Source of the DNA: Mycolicibacterium sphagni
GTDB lineage: Bacteria; Actinomycetota; Actinomycetes; Mycobacteriales; Mycobacteriaceae
Assembly (NCBI RefSeq): GCF_002250655.1
Contig: NZ_NOZR01000003.1
Coordinates: 268,513-332,512, forward strand
Length of the DNA stretch: 64,000 nucleotides
Direction: 5' to 3'
In this document: positions 25,353-33,207 of the stretch, piece after piece
How the letters are laid out: each line of letters opens with the position of its first letter
Position numbering within the stretch: the first letter of the stretch is position 1
The notes under the pieces: generated by a model
What the model was told of the DNA's origin: nothing
What the model saw: the letters and a program-made list of their open reading frames with translations, nothing else
Database searches by the model: none
Program-made: the position numbers and the translations under genes

Positions 25353-26252
25353 ATGACCGACGACGATCGTGTGCTATACGAGGTTGACCGCGAAAAGCGG
25401 ATCGCGACAATCACATTGAACAACCCCGCCCAGCGCAACTCCTACGACGCGAGCATGCGGGACGCGCTCGGGCGGCATCTCGATGTCGTCGCCGAAGACG
25501 ACGACATCACCGTCGTGCTGTTGCGCGGCGCCGAAGGGGTGTTCTCCACCGGCGCCGATATGAACAACGCCTACGGCTGGTACGGCGATGAGCGCTCGCG
25601 CGAAGAGCGCAGTGGTGGAGCCAAATCCTCCGCAACGCAGCGCCGCCCCAGCCAGCGTCGCCGACTCACGGTGGACCGCAAGTCATTCGGCTTCTATCAC
25701 AATCTGATGGGCTTCCCGAAGGTGACGGTCGGCGAGATCAGCGGCTACGCGCTCGGCGGTGGCTTCGAGATGGCGCTGATGACCGATATCTCCGTCATCG
25801 CCAGAGATACCAAGATCGGGATGCCGGCGACCAGGTTTCTCGGGCCCGCCCTGGGCAGCCTGCACATGTTCTTCCACCGGCTCGGTCCGGTGCTGGCCCG
25901 CCGGCTACTGCTCACCGGCGACATCATCAAAGCCGGCGAGGTGGAGCACCTCGGCGTATTCACCGAGACGTGCGACGCCGGATCGGTGACGGCGCGGGCC
26001 CGGTATTGGGCGCAGAAGGCAGCCAAGATGCCGGCCGACGGCGTCGTCATCGCCAAGGAGGCCTTCCGGCTCGTCGAGCAGAGCCAGGCCTACCAGGGTG
26101 AAGAGGTGGCCAGTTACCTGTTCCATGCGTACGGCACCAACCTGCAGTTCTCGCCGGGGGAGTTCAACTTCGTCAAGACCAGGGCGCAGGTCGGGACCAA
26201 GGAAGCGTTCCGGCTGCGTGACGAGCATTTCGCTGTGCCCGAGCCGGAGTGA
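25353..26252 (+). CDS. Enoyl-CoA hydratase/isomerase family protein with basic insertion
   Basis: This 299-residue crotonase-fold protein has ITLNNPAQRNSYD, VFSTGADMNN and SGYALGGGFEMALMTD as oxyanion segments, and IGMPATRFLGPALG later. Between the two oxyanion segments is an insertion of about 30 residues, rich in Arg, Ser and Gln (SREERSGGAKSS, RRPSQRRRLTVDR), which is unusual for the fold. It follows the GntR gene with a GAGGAAG ribosome binding site. The C-terminal region (FNFVKTRAQVGTKEAFRLRD) is extended. The reaction is unknown; it lies just before a thiolase. Confidence 0.8.
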   Translation: MTDDDRVLYEVDREKRIATITLNNPAQRNSYDASMRDALGRHLDVVAEDDDITVVLLRGAEGVFSTGADMNNAYGWYGDERSREERSGGAKSSATQRRPSQRRRLTVDRKSFGFYHNLMGFPKVTVGEISGYALGGGFEMALMTDISVIARDTKIGMPATRFLGPALGSLHMFFHRLGPVLARRLLLTGDIIKAGEVEHLGVFTETCDAGSVTARARYWAQKAAKMPADGVVIAKEAFRLVEQSQAYQGEEVASYLFHAYGTNLQFSPGEFNFVKTRAQVGTKEAFRLRDEHFAVPEPE

Positions 26253-26341
26253 CGCGGACCACTTACCGTCACCGCAACACATTCTGTTATTTTTGTAAAG
26301 TTGTGCTCAGCGCAACGTCTCAACGTCGAAGTGAGGTCGTC

Positions 26342-27517
26342 ATGCCCGAACCAGTCATCGTCGGAGCCGTCCGGACCGCGATCGGTCGCTCCTTCAAGGG
26401 AACGCTGGTCAACACCCCGCCCGAGGTACTACTCGGCGCCGTGCTTCCCGAGGTGGTCCGCCGCGGCGGCATCGACCCGGCCGCCATTGACGACGTCATC
26501 ATCGCCGAGTCGCACTACGGCGGCGGCGATCTCGCTCGCTACGCCGCCCTCGTCGCGGGCTTCGAGAACGCACCCGGCCAGGCGGTCAACCGGCATTGCG
26601 CAGGCAGCCTGACGGCCATTGGCAACGCGTCGGCACAGATCGGTTCCGGCATGGAGAGGGTGCTTGTCGCCGGCGGTGTGCAGTCGCTGTCGATGACGCC
26701 GCTGATGAACCAGCGCATCCCCGGGCCGGAGCTGAAGTTCGAAGAGCGCTGGCTGCCGCCGATCCACGTCGAGACCCCTGACGCACCTGCCCGCGACATG
26801 TCGATCACGGTCGGCTGGAACACCGCGCAGTCCTACGGGATCACCCGCGAGGAGCTCGACGTGTGGGCCGCGCGTTCCCACCAGCGCGCTGTCGCCGCGC
26901 AGGATGCAGGCAAGTTCGCCGACGAGATCATCCCGCTGAAGGTGCAGCAGTTCGACGGCTCGGTCACCGAGTTCGCCGTCGACGAGCACCCGCGTCGCGA
27001 CACCACGGTCGAGAAGCTCGCCGGCCTCAAGGTGCTGCATCCCGAGATCGAGGGCTTCTCGATCACCGCTGGTAACAGCAGTGGCACCAACGACGCTGCG
27101 GCCGCTGTCGCCCTGACGGAACGCGACTACGCGGTGTCCAACGGGCTCGACGTCATGGCCACCGTGAAGGCGTGGGGAGCCGCGGGCGTGCCCGCGCGCG
27201 ACACCGGCCTCGGCGCGGTCGCGGCGATCGGCAAGGTGCTCGGCCGGGCCGGCCTCGCGCCGTCGGACGTGACGCTGTGGGAGATCAACGAGGCGTTCGC
27301 CTCGGTGCCGATCGCGGCCTGCAAGGAGTACGGCATCGACGAGGAGCTGGTGAACTTCTCCGGCAGCGGATGCAGCCTGGGCCACCCGATCGCGGCGTCG
27401 GGTGCCCGGATGATCACCACCCTGATCTACGAGCTGCGCCGCCGCGGCGGCGGCATCGGTGTCGCGGCGATGTGCGCCGGCGGCGGTCAGGGCGGCGCGG
27501 TCGTCATCGAGGTCTAG
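26342..27517 (+). CDS. Acetyl-CoA acetyltransferase (thiolase)
   Basis: This 391-residue thiolase has its nucleophilic Cys in NRHCAGSLTA (residue about 86), the His in SLGHPIAASG (about residue 345) and the second Cys in MCAGGGQGG near the end. All active-site residues are present. The start is the ATG at 26342, 89 bases after the enoyl-CoA hydratase; the upstream frame is not coding. It could release acetyl-CoA or propionyl-CoA from a shortened ketoacyl-CoA. Its stop codon overlaps the convergent TetR gene stop (shared CTAG). Confidence 0.86.
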   Translation: MPEPVIVGAVRTAIGRSFKGTLVNTPPEVLLGAVLPEVVRRGGIDPAAIDDVIIAESHYGGGDLARYAALVAGFENAPGQAVNRHCAGSLTAIGNASAQIGSGMERVLVAGGVQSLSMTPLMNQRIPGPELKFEERWLPPIHVETPDAPARDMSITVGWNTAQSYGITREELDVWAARSHQRAVAAQDAGKFADEIIPLKVQQFDGSVTEFAVDEHPRRDTTVEKLAGLKVLHPEIEGFSITAGNSSGTNDAAAAVALTERDYAVSNGLDVMATVKAWGAAGVPARDTGLGAVAAIGKVLGRAGLAPSDVTLWEINEAFASVPIAACKEYGIDEELVNFSGSGCSLGHPIAASGARMITTLIYELRRRGGGIGVAAMCAGGGQGGAVVIEV

Positions 27518-28251
27518 CCCCTGCGGCGGGCCTTGGCGGTCGCGGGCTTCTTGCCCTCGTCGATCAGCGCACTGGCGTGGTCGAGGATGCATTCCAGGCC
27601 GAACTCGAAATTCCGCTCGTCGGCGGCACCGATCCGGTGTCCCTCGGCACTGACCCGGGCGAGCAGCGGAGTGCTCTCGGCGTTGCCGATGATGGCGTCC
27701 TCGAGCGCGTGCGCGTCCTCGCCGGCGGCTTGGTTTTTCTCGTAGAGCCGGTGCAGCACAACCGAACCCCGCACATGAACGGAAACCGCGGAGTAGGTGT
27801 CGAACGCGTCCTCGGTAGAAAGCCCCGCCTCGACGAGGCTGGTGATCGCCTTCTCCACCTCGTGTTCACCGGCGCGCACGGCCCGTGGGCTGAGCGCCGA
27901 ACGGATCAGGATCAGGTCGCACAGGATCGGGCTGCTCATGAAGGTCTTCCGCATCGCCCGCGCGTGATTGGCCAGCGTCTCGCGCCAGTCATCGGCTTCG
28001 ACGTACGGCGTGGCGAACACGTACTGGCTCAGAGCGCGGTCGGTCATCGCGTTGAGCAGGTCGTCCTTCTTGCGGAAGTACCAGTAGATGCTCGTGACGC
28101 CGACGCCGAGGTGCTTACCCAGGAGCGGCATGCTCAGGTTGTCGATGGACACCTGCTCGGCGAGTTCGAAGGCACCCGCGATGATGTCGTCAGGGTTGAT
28201 CGACCCACGCTCGCGCCGAGGGCGCTTGGTGGCGGTCGCTGGCTTGGCCAC
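27514..28251 (-). CDS. TetR family regulator, candidate master regulator
   Basis: This 245-residue TetR-type regulator has a basic N-terminal tail (KPATATKRPRRERGS) and a helix-turn-helix at residues about 25-65 (LGKHLGVGVTSIYWYFRKKDDLL). A helical ligand domain follows, with a TetR_C-like plan (FMSSPILCDLILIRSAL). The GTG at 28251 follows GGAAGGTGG. It is divergent from the 12-gene operon starting at 28433, and a clear palindrome of the window-wide type lies between them (28373-28391). This position makes it the best candidate to bind all such sites. That is an inference from context. Confidence 0.83.
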   Translation of the reverse strand: MAKPATATKRPRRERGSINPDDIIAGAFELAEQVSIDNLSMPLLGKHLGVGVTSIYWYFRKKDDLLNAMTDRALSQYVFATPYVEADDWRETLANHARAMRKTFMSSPILCDLILIRSALSPRAVRAGEHEVEKAITSLVEAGLSTEDAFDTYSAVSVHVRGSVVLHRLYEKNQAAGEDAHALEDAIIGNAESTPLLARVSAEGHRIGAADERNFEFGLECILDHASALIDEGKKPATAKARRRG

Positions 28252-28372
28252 TGCAGGTCCACCTTCCGTTCGACAATCAGGCCTCGCATTGGAGAATCTG
28301 GCAGTGCGCAATCTACCGGCAGTTCGGGGGTGAACTGCGTCTCCCGCTTCGGATCCTCAAGTCTCTACTCGT

Positions 28373-28391
28373 TACTGTAAAGCCTATAGTA
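28373..28391. promoter_or_regulatory. Candidate regulon operator (TetR / 12-gene operon)
   Basis: TACTGTAA-AGC-CTATAGTA has a perfect left half and a 6/8 right half of the shared palindrome. A further left-type half (TACCGATA) lies at 28397-28404. It lies 41 bases upstream of the GTG at 28433 and between the TetR gene and the main operon. Confidence 0.6.
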
Positions 28392-28432
28392 GGTTTTACC
28401 GATACCAGCGAATCAACCACGGAGGAGCACGG

Positions 28433-29194
28433 GTGTCGGACGCAGTGCTGCGTGAACGCCAAGGCCGGATTCTGGTCATCACGATCAATCGCCCCGAGGC
28501 CCGCAATGCGGTGAATCTTGCTGTGAGCCAAGGACTTGCCGACGCTGTCGACGAGCTCGACAACGACCCCGATCTGACTGTCGGCGTGGTCACCGGCGCG
28601 GGGGGAAATTTCTGCTCCGGCATGGATCTAAAGGCTTTCGCGGCGGGTGAGGTGGTCGCCATTCCCGGCCGCGGTATCGGCTTCACCGAGCGTCCGCCGC
28701 GCAAGCCGCTGATCGCCGCGGTCGAGGGCTACGCTCTTGCCGGCGGAACCGAGGTGGTGCTCGGCACCGATCTGGTGGTCGCGTCCAAGACCGCCAAGTT
28801 CGGCATCCCTGAGGTCAAGCGTGGCCTGGTGGCCGCGGGCGGCGGCTTGCTGCGGCTGCCCCAGCGCATCCCATATCAGAAGGCGTTCGAGCTCGCCTTG
28901 ACCGGTGAGTCCTTCACCGCCGAGCAGGGCGAGGCATGGGGTTTCGTCAACGTCCTCACCGAACCCGGCGAGGCGCTGGCCGGAGCGATCGAGCTGGCCG
29001 AGAAGATCAGCGCCAACGGCCCTCTCGCGGTCGCGGCGACCAAGGACGTGCTGATTCAGTCCGCCGATTGGAGCCAGGCCGAAATGTGGAAGAAGCAGCT
29101 CGAACTCATCATTCCGGTCTTTACCTCCAACGATTCCCGTGAAGGCGCGGTCGCGTTCGCTGAGAAGCGCGCGCCGAAGTGGACCGGCACGTAA
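28433..29194 (+). CDS. Enoyl-CoA hydratase
   Basis: This 253-residue crotonase-fold protein is of the most canonical kind in the window. It has ITINRPEARNAVN, NFCSGMDLKA and EGYALAGGTEVVLGTD as oxyanion segments, FGIPEVKRGLVAAGGG with the conserved Glu region, and a typical C-terminus (FAEKRAPKW). It should hydrate an enoyl-CoA. The GTG start has a strong GGAGGAG. It opens the long + operon that runs to the P450 at 41531, so it is likely the first enzyme produced under the TetR-adjacent operator. Confidence 0.86.
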   Translation: MSDAVLRERQGRILVITINRPEARNAVNLAVSQGLADAVDELDNDPDLTVGVVTGAGGNFCSGMDLKAFAAGEVVAIPGRGIGFTERPPRKPLIAAVEGYALAGGTEVVLGTDLVVASKTAKFGIPEVKRGLVAAGGGLLRLPQRIPYQKAFELALTGESFTAEQGEAWGFVNVLTEPGEALAGAIELAEKISANGPLAVAATKDVLIQSADWSQAEMWKKQLELIIPVFTSNDSREGAVAFAEKRAPKWTGT

Positions 29195-29206
29195 GAAAAG
29201 CCGGCC

Positions 29207-30004
29207 GTGGATCTCGGGCTCGGTGACGCTACCGCCGTCGTGGTCGGCGGTGGTCGAGGAATGGGAATGGCCGCCGCACGATGTCTGGCCGACGACGGCG
29301 CCCGGATCATTCTGGTGGGCCGCACGGCGGCGGTGCTCGATGCGGCCGCCGAGGAACTGGCGGGACGCGGCAGCCCAGATGTGCTCGGGCTGGTCGCCGA
29401 CACCGGGGACGAAGCGCAGGTTCGGCGGGTTTTCGGCCAGATCGGTGACCGGTGGGGTGGCGAGCTCAACATCCTCATCAACGCCGTCGGGCCAAGTGTG
29501 CAAGGCACTTTCGACGTGCTGACCGACGAGCAGTGGCGCACCGCCATCGACGAGGGCGCGATGGGCATGGTGCGCTGCGTGCGCGCGGCGCTGCCCCTGT
29601 TGCGGCGTGCCGAGTGGGCGCGCATCGTCAACTTCTCCGCACAGTCCACGCAACGACAGAGCGCGCGGCTGTCGGCCTACACCGCCGCCAAGGCCATGGT
29701 CACCAGCGTCTCCAAGAACCTGTCGCTGTTCCTGGCCCCCGACGAGATCCTGGTGAACGTGGTCTCACCGGGCAGCATCGCCTCCGAAGCGCTGACCGGC
29801 TGGGCCGAAACCGTTGGCGTCGACGGATCCGACCCCTACGCGTTGATGGCTGCGATCGACGAGCATTTCGGTCACCCGGCGCATCTTCCGCGCGCCGGGC
29901 TGCCCGAGGAGATCGGTCCGGTCGTCGCGTTCCTGGCGTCGAAGCGCAACTCGTACATGACCGGAGCCAATATCAACGTCGACGGCGGTAGCGATTTCAC
30001 CTGA
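29207..30004 (+). CDS. SDR family oxidoreductase
   Basis: This 265-residue SDR has a cofactor loop GGGRGMGMAAARCL and VGRTAAV after the second strand, which suggests NADP(H) use by its Arg. It has INAVGPS where most SDRs have NNAG, catalytic Ser in FSAQS and YTAAK at about residue 160. The NAVG variation occurs in some enoyl-ACP/CoA reductase-like and ketoreductase groups. The start is GTG at 29207, 13 bases after the hydratase stop. It is the second gene of the main operon. Confidence 0.8.
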   Translation: MDLGLGDATAVVVGGGRGMGMAAARCLADDGARIILVGRTAAVLDAAAEELAGRGSPDVLGLVADTGDEAQVRRVFGQIGDRWGGELNILINAVGPSVQGTFDVLTDEQWRTAIDEGAMGMVRCVRAALPLLRRAEWARIVNFSAQSTQRQSARLSAYTAAKAMVTSVSKNLSLFLAPDEILVNVVSPGSIASEALTGWAETVGVDGSDPYALMAAIDEHFGHPAHLPRAGLPEEIGPVVAFLASKRNSYMTGANINVDGGSDFT

Positions 30005-30038
30005 GTCTGAGACCGAGTCTGAAACCGAGCTTGAAAGC
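30003..30038 (+). repeat. Three 12-bp tandem repeats
   Basis: GAGTCTGAGACC, GAGTCTGAAACC and GAGCTTGAAAGC follow each other directly. The block begins within the SDR stop codon and ends ten bases before the ATG of the DapA-like gene. It looks like a slippage product. A regulatory role is not evident. Confidence 0.7.
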
Positions 30039-30048
30039 AGGACTAGCG

Positions 30049-31056
30049 ATGGCCACAGCACGCGAGGCCCGGGAGTGGGCGCGAACCGGATTGTACGGAA
30101 TCGGCAACAGCCTCTACACACCGTTCTCCGGAACCGACGGTGACGATATCGACTGGGACGCCTACCGGACGCTGGTGCGGTACTGCGTCGGCGAGCTCGA
30201 ACACCCGATGCTGTGGTGCACGAGCGGTATCGCCGAATTCTGGTCGCTGACGATTGCCGAGCGAAAGCACTTGCTGGAGATTGCAATCGAGGAAGGCCGA
30301 AGAGCCAACCCCGATGTGGTGATCCAAGCCTGCACCGCGGCCACGGCAGCCAAGGACTGTCTCGAGCTCACCCGGCATGCACAGCAGGCGGGCGCCGACA
30401 TCGTCTACATCCAGACCCCGATGATGGAGGCGCACGGCGGGGAAGGGGTGCTGCGCTTCTTCCGGTACATCGCCGACAGAACCGATATCGCGCTGGGCAT
30501 GTTCAACTCCCCGTCGTCGGGCTATGTGCTGACACCCACGGAGGGCGCGCGTATCTACGCCGAGATTCCCGCGGTGTGCGCGACGAAGGAAGGCGCATTC
30601 CGCCCTGCGAGCAGCCGGATGCTGCACGAGCTGGCCCCGGGCCTGACGATCTGGGAGTGCGATCTCACGGTCTACCGCGCGGGCTGGTTGCGGGCGGGGA
30701 TCGTCGGCCCCGCCCAACTGGGCACCGCGGGCTATCTGCACGAGACCCCTGGGCGGCCGATCATCTCCGAGTACTGGGCGCTGGTCTGGGCGGACAAACT
30801 CCTCGAGGCGATGGACTACGCGCAGAAGTCTGGACTGGACCAGTTCGGTATCGACATGGGCTCATGGTTCACCTGCTATCCGGGCCGGCCGGACTACTTC
30901 ACCCACTGGGGCAGCGCCTTCAAGTACGCCGCCTCGCTGCTCGGACTTCCGATCGGCGACTATCCGCATTCGCGCCCGCCTCAGACGGAATTACCCGAGG
31001 CTGGAAAGGCCCAGATCGAGAAGGCCTACCAGCGGCTGGGCCTGCTCGGCAGCTGA
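30049..31056 (+). CDS. DapA/NAL family lyase (hydratase-aldolase-like)
   Basis: This 335-residue class I aldolase-fold protein is of the dihydrodipicolinate synthase / N-acetylneuraminate lyase family. It has YTPFSG at the N-terminus, GIAEFWSLTIAERKHL, a central FNSPSSGYVLT, and CATKEGAF, whose Lys should form the Schiff base (about residue 182). Family members in aromatic degradation are hydratase-aldolases that release pyruvate. In this lipid-like context it might cleave a C-C bond by retro-aldol. The start is the ATG at 30049; an earlier TTG lies in the tandem repeat. It is longer than DapA by about 40 C-terminal residues. Confidence 0.8.
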   Translation: MATAREAREWARTGLYGIGNSLYTPFSGTDGDDIDWDAYRTLVRYCVGELEHPMLWCTSGIAEFWSLTIAERKHLLEIAIEEGRRANPDVVIQACTAATAAKDCLELTRHAQQAGADIVYIQTPMMEAHGGEGVLRFFRYIADRTDIALGMFNSPSSGYVLTPTEGARIYAEIPAVCATKEGAFRPASSRMLHELAPGLTIWECDLTVYRAGWLRAGIVGPAQLGTAGYLHETPGRPIISEYWALVWADKLLEAMDYAQKSGLDQFGIDMGSWFTCYPGRPDYFTHWGSAFKYAASLLGLPIGDYPHSRPPQTELPEAGKAQIEKAYQRLGLLGS

Positions 31057-31069
31057 TTGCGGAAGAGGA

Positions 31070-31088
31070 TACCGATAGGTGTACAGTA
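31070..31088. promoter_or_regulatory. Candidate regulon operator inside main operon
   Basis: TACCGATA-GGT-GTACAGTA matches 12 of 16 arm positions of the shared palindrome. It lies in the only sizeable gap (78 bases) of the main operon, 46 bases upstream of the crotonase-fold gene at 31135, so an internal promoter is likely. Confidence 0.5.
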
Positions 31089-31134
31089 TGGACATATCCG
31101 CACGCTGGCGGACTATTCTGGGAGGTACGCGTAG

Positions 31135-31977
31135 GTGACCGACACCCAAGCCGACGTCGCCGCGAATTCCACTGCCGCCCAGCCCGTTCTGTACGAGGTG
31201 CGCGACAGCGGGGTGGCGATCCTGACGTTCAACCGGCCCGAACGGATGAACGGGTGGGGCGGCGGCCTGGCCGCCGGCTTCTACGCGGGCATGGATGCGG
31301 CCGAGGCCGACCCGGACGTCCGCGCGATCGTGGTGACCGGGCGGGGGCGGGCGTTCTGCGCCGGCGCCGATATGGGCGATCTCTCGTCGATCGGCTCGGC
31401 CAGCGTCGCCACCGACGGCGAGGCCGACGTCAGCAAGATGGTGGGGGAGCGGCATCCGTTGTTCGTCACCACGGTGAGCAAGCCCGTGATCGCCGCGATC
31501 AATGGCGCGTGCGCCGGTATCGGGCTGACGCAGGCGCTGATGTGCGACGTCCGATTCGCCGCGGCGGGAGCCAAGTTCACCACCTCGTTCGTGCGCCGCG
31601 GGCTGATCGCCGAATACGGCATCTCGTGGATCCTGCCGAAGGTGGTCGGCTGGGGTGCCGCGCTCGACCTGCTGATGAGCGGCCGGGTTTTCTTCGCCGA
31701 GGAAGCCCTCGAGCTCGGGATGGTCAAGGAAGTCGTGGCCCCCGACGAACTACTGGGCCGCGCAGTCGAATACGCCGAAGACATCGCGGCCAACTGCGCG
31801 CCGAGCTCACTGGCCGTGATCAAGCGGCAGGTCTATGGCGACGCGCTGCGCGAGGCGTCGGACGCCAGCCAGCGCGCCGAGACACTCATGCACGAATCCA
31901 TGCAACGCCCCGACTTCATCGAGGGCATCACCGCGTTCTTCGAGAAGCGGACGCCGAACTTCCCTCCCCTGACGTGA
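31135..31977 (+). CDS. Enoyl-CoA hydratase/isomerase family protein
   Basis: This 280-residue crotonase-fold protein has LTFNRPERMNGWG, AFCAGADMGD and NGACAGIGLTQALMCDV as oxyanion segments. It then has FVRRGLIAEYGISWILP, a pattern close to PaaG-like isomerases. A short insertion follows the first oxyanion loop. The GTG start follows GGGAGG. It probably begins a second transcript of the main operon, downstream of the palindrome at 31070-31088, and is followed by the first amidohydrolase gene 18 bases on. Confidence 0.82.
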   Translation: MTDTQADVAANSTAAQPVLYEVRDSGVAILTFNRPERMNGWGGGLAAGFYAGMDAAEADPDVRAIVVTGRGRAFCAGADMGDLSSIGSASVATDGEADVSKMVGERHPLFVTTVSKPVIAAINGACAGIGLTQALMCDVRFAAAGAKFTTSFVRRGLIAEYGISWILPKVVGWGAALDLLMSGRVFFAEEALELGMVKEVVAPDELLGRAVEYAEDIAANCAPSSLAVIKRQVYGDALREASDASQRAETLMHESMQRPDFIEGITAFFEKRTPNFPPLT

Positions 31978-31995
31978 TCTGAGAGGACGACACCG

Positions 31996-33204
31996 ATGAC
32001 TTTGGACTATCGCGCGATTGACGTCGACAACCACTACTACGAACCGACCGACTCGTTCACCCGGCATCTGCCCAAAGAGTTCAAACGCCGTGGCGTACAG
32101 ATGCTCACCGAGGGTAAGCGCACCTTCGCCGTCATGGGCGGCGTCATCAATCAGTTCATCCCGAACCCGACCTTCGACCCGATCATCGAGCCGGGCTGTC
32201 TGGATCTGTTGTTCCGTGGCGAGATCCCCGAAGGCGTCGATCCGGGGTCGCTGATGAAGGTTGACCGGTTGAGCGACCACCCCGAGTACCAGAACCGCGA
32301 CGCCCGCGCGAAGATCCTCGACAAGCAGAATCTCGAAACCGCGTTCATGCTGCCGACATTCGCGTGCGGTGTCGAGGAGGCCCTCAAACACGACATCGAA
32401 GCGACCATGGCCTCGGTGCACGCCTTCAATTTGTGGCTCGACGAGGACTGGGGCTTCGATCGGCCTGACCACCGGTTCCTCTCGGCGCCGATCATCTCGC
32501 TGGCCGATCCCGACGCCGCGCTGGCCGAGGTCGAGTTCGTGCTGGGCCGGGGCGCCAAGATCGTGTGTGTGCGGCCGGCACCGGTGCCGGGCCGGGTCAA
32601 GCCGCGCTCGCTGGGTGACCCGTTGCACGACCCGGTGTGGGCCCGGCTGGCCGAAGCCGGCGTTCCGGTGGTCTTCCACCTGTCCGACAGTGGCTACCTT
32701 GCTATTTCGGCGCTGTGGGGCGGCACGGGAACCTTCGAAGGATTCGGGAAACGGGACCCGCTCGACAGCGTCCTGCTCGACGACCGTGCCATCCACGACT
32801 CGATGGCATCGATGATCGTGCACCAGGTTTTCACCCGCCACCCCAAGCTGAAGGTGGCCAGCATCGAGAACGGTTCCTACTTCGTCTACCGCTTGATCAA
32901 GCGGCTGAAGAAGGCCGCCAACACTGCGCCGTACCACTTCAAGGAAGACCCGGTCCAGCAGCTCAAAAACAACGTCTGGATCGCCCCGTACTACGAGGAC
33001 GACGTGAAGCTGCTGGCTGACACCATCGGTGTTGACAAGATCCTGTTCGGCTCGGACTGGCCGCACGGCGAAGGGCTGGCCGATCCGATGTCGTTCACCG
33101 CGGACATCCCGCAGTTCCCCGAATTCAGCGCCGAGGACACCCGAAAGGTGATGCGGGACAACGCTTTGAATCTGCTGGGCGTCTCGGTCACCTCGGCGGC
33201 CTGA
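31996..33204 (+). CDS. Amidohydrolase-2 family protein
   Basis: This 402-residue TIM-barrel metal hydrolase is related to ACMSD and gamma-resorcylate decarboxylase. The N-terminal metal site reads DVDNHYYEP. Further metal or catalytic residues are in VVFHLSD (about residue 225) and the C-terminal FGSDWPHGEG (about residue 350). In this subgroup the reaction is a non-oxidative decarboxylation or hydrolysis of a C-C or C-N bond. Two more members follow in the same operon, which is unusual. The gene follows GAGAGGACGAC and ends three bases before the ligase start. Confidence 0.82.
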   Translation: MTLDYRAIDVDNHYYEPTDSFTRHLPKEFKRRGVQMLTEGKRTFAVMGGVINQFIPNPTFDPIIEPGCLDLLFRGEIPEGVDPGSLMKVDRLSDHPEYQNRDARAKILDKQNLETAFMLPTFACGVEEALKHDIEATMASVHAFNLWLDEDWGFDRPDHRFLSAPIISLADPDAALAEVEFVLGRGAKIVCVRPAPVPGRVKPRSLGDPLHDPVWARLAEAGVPVVFHLSDSGYLAISALWGGTGTFEGFGKRDPLDSVLLDDRAIHDSMASMIVHQVFTRHPKLKVASIENGSYFVYRLIKRLKKAANTAPYHFKEDPVQQLKNNVWIAPYYEDDVKLLADTIGVDKILFGSDWPHGEGLADPMSFTADIPQFPEFSAEDTRKVMRDNALNLLGVSVTSAA

Positions 33205-33207
33205 GCT

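Noticed and set aside
26275..26310. Possible tenth operator (TTCTGTTA-TTT-TTGTAAAG)
   Set aside because: Only 9 of 16 arm positions match and the right half is poor. It lies upstream of the thiolase at 26342 but is too weak to list as a site.
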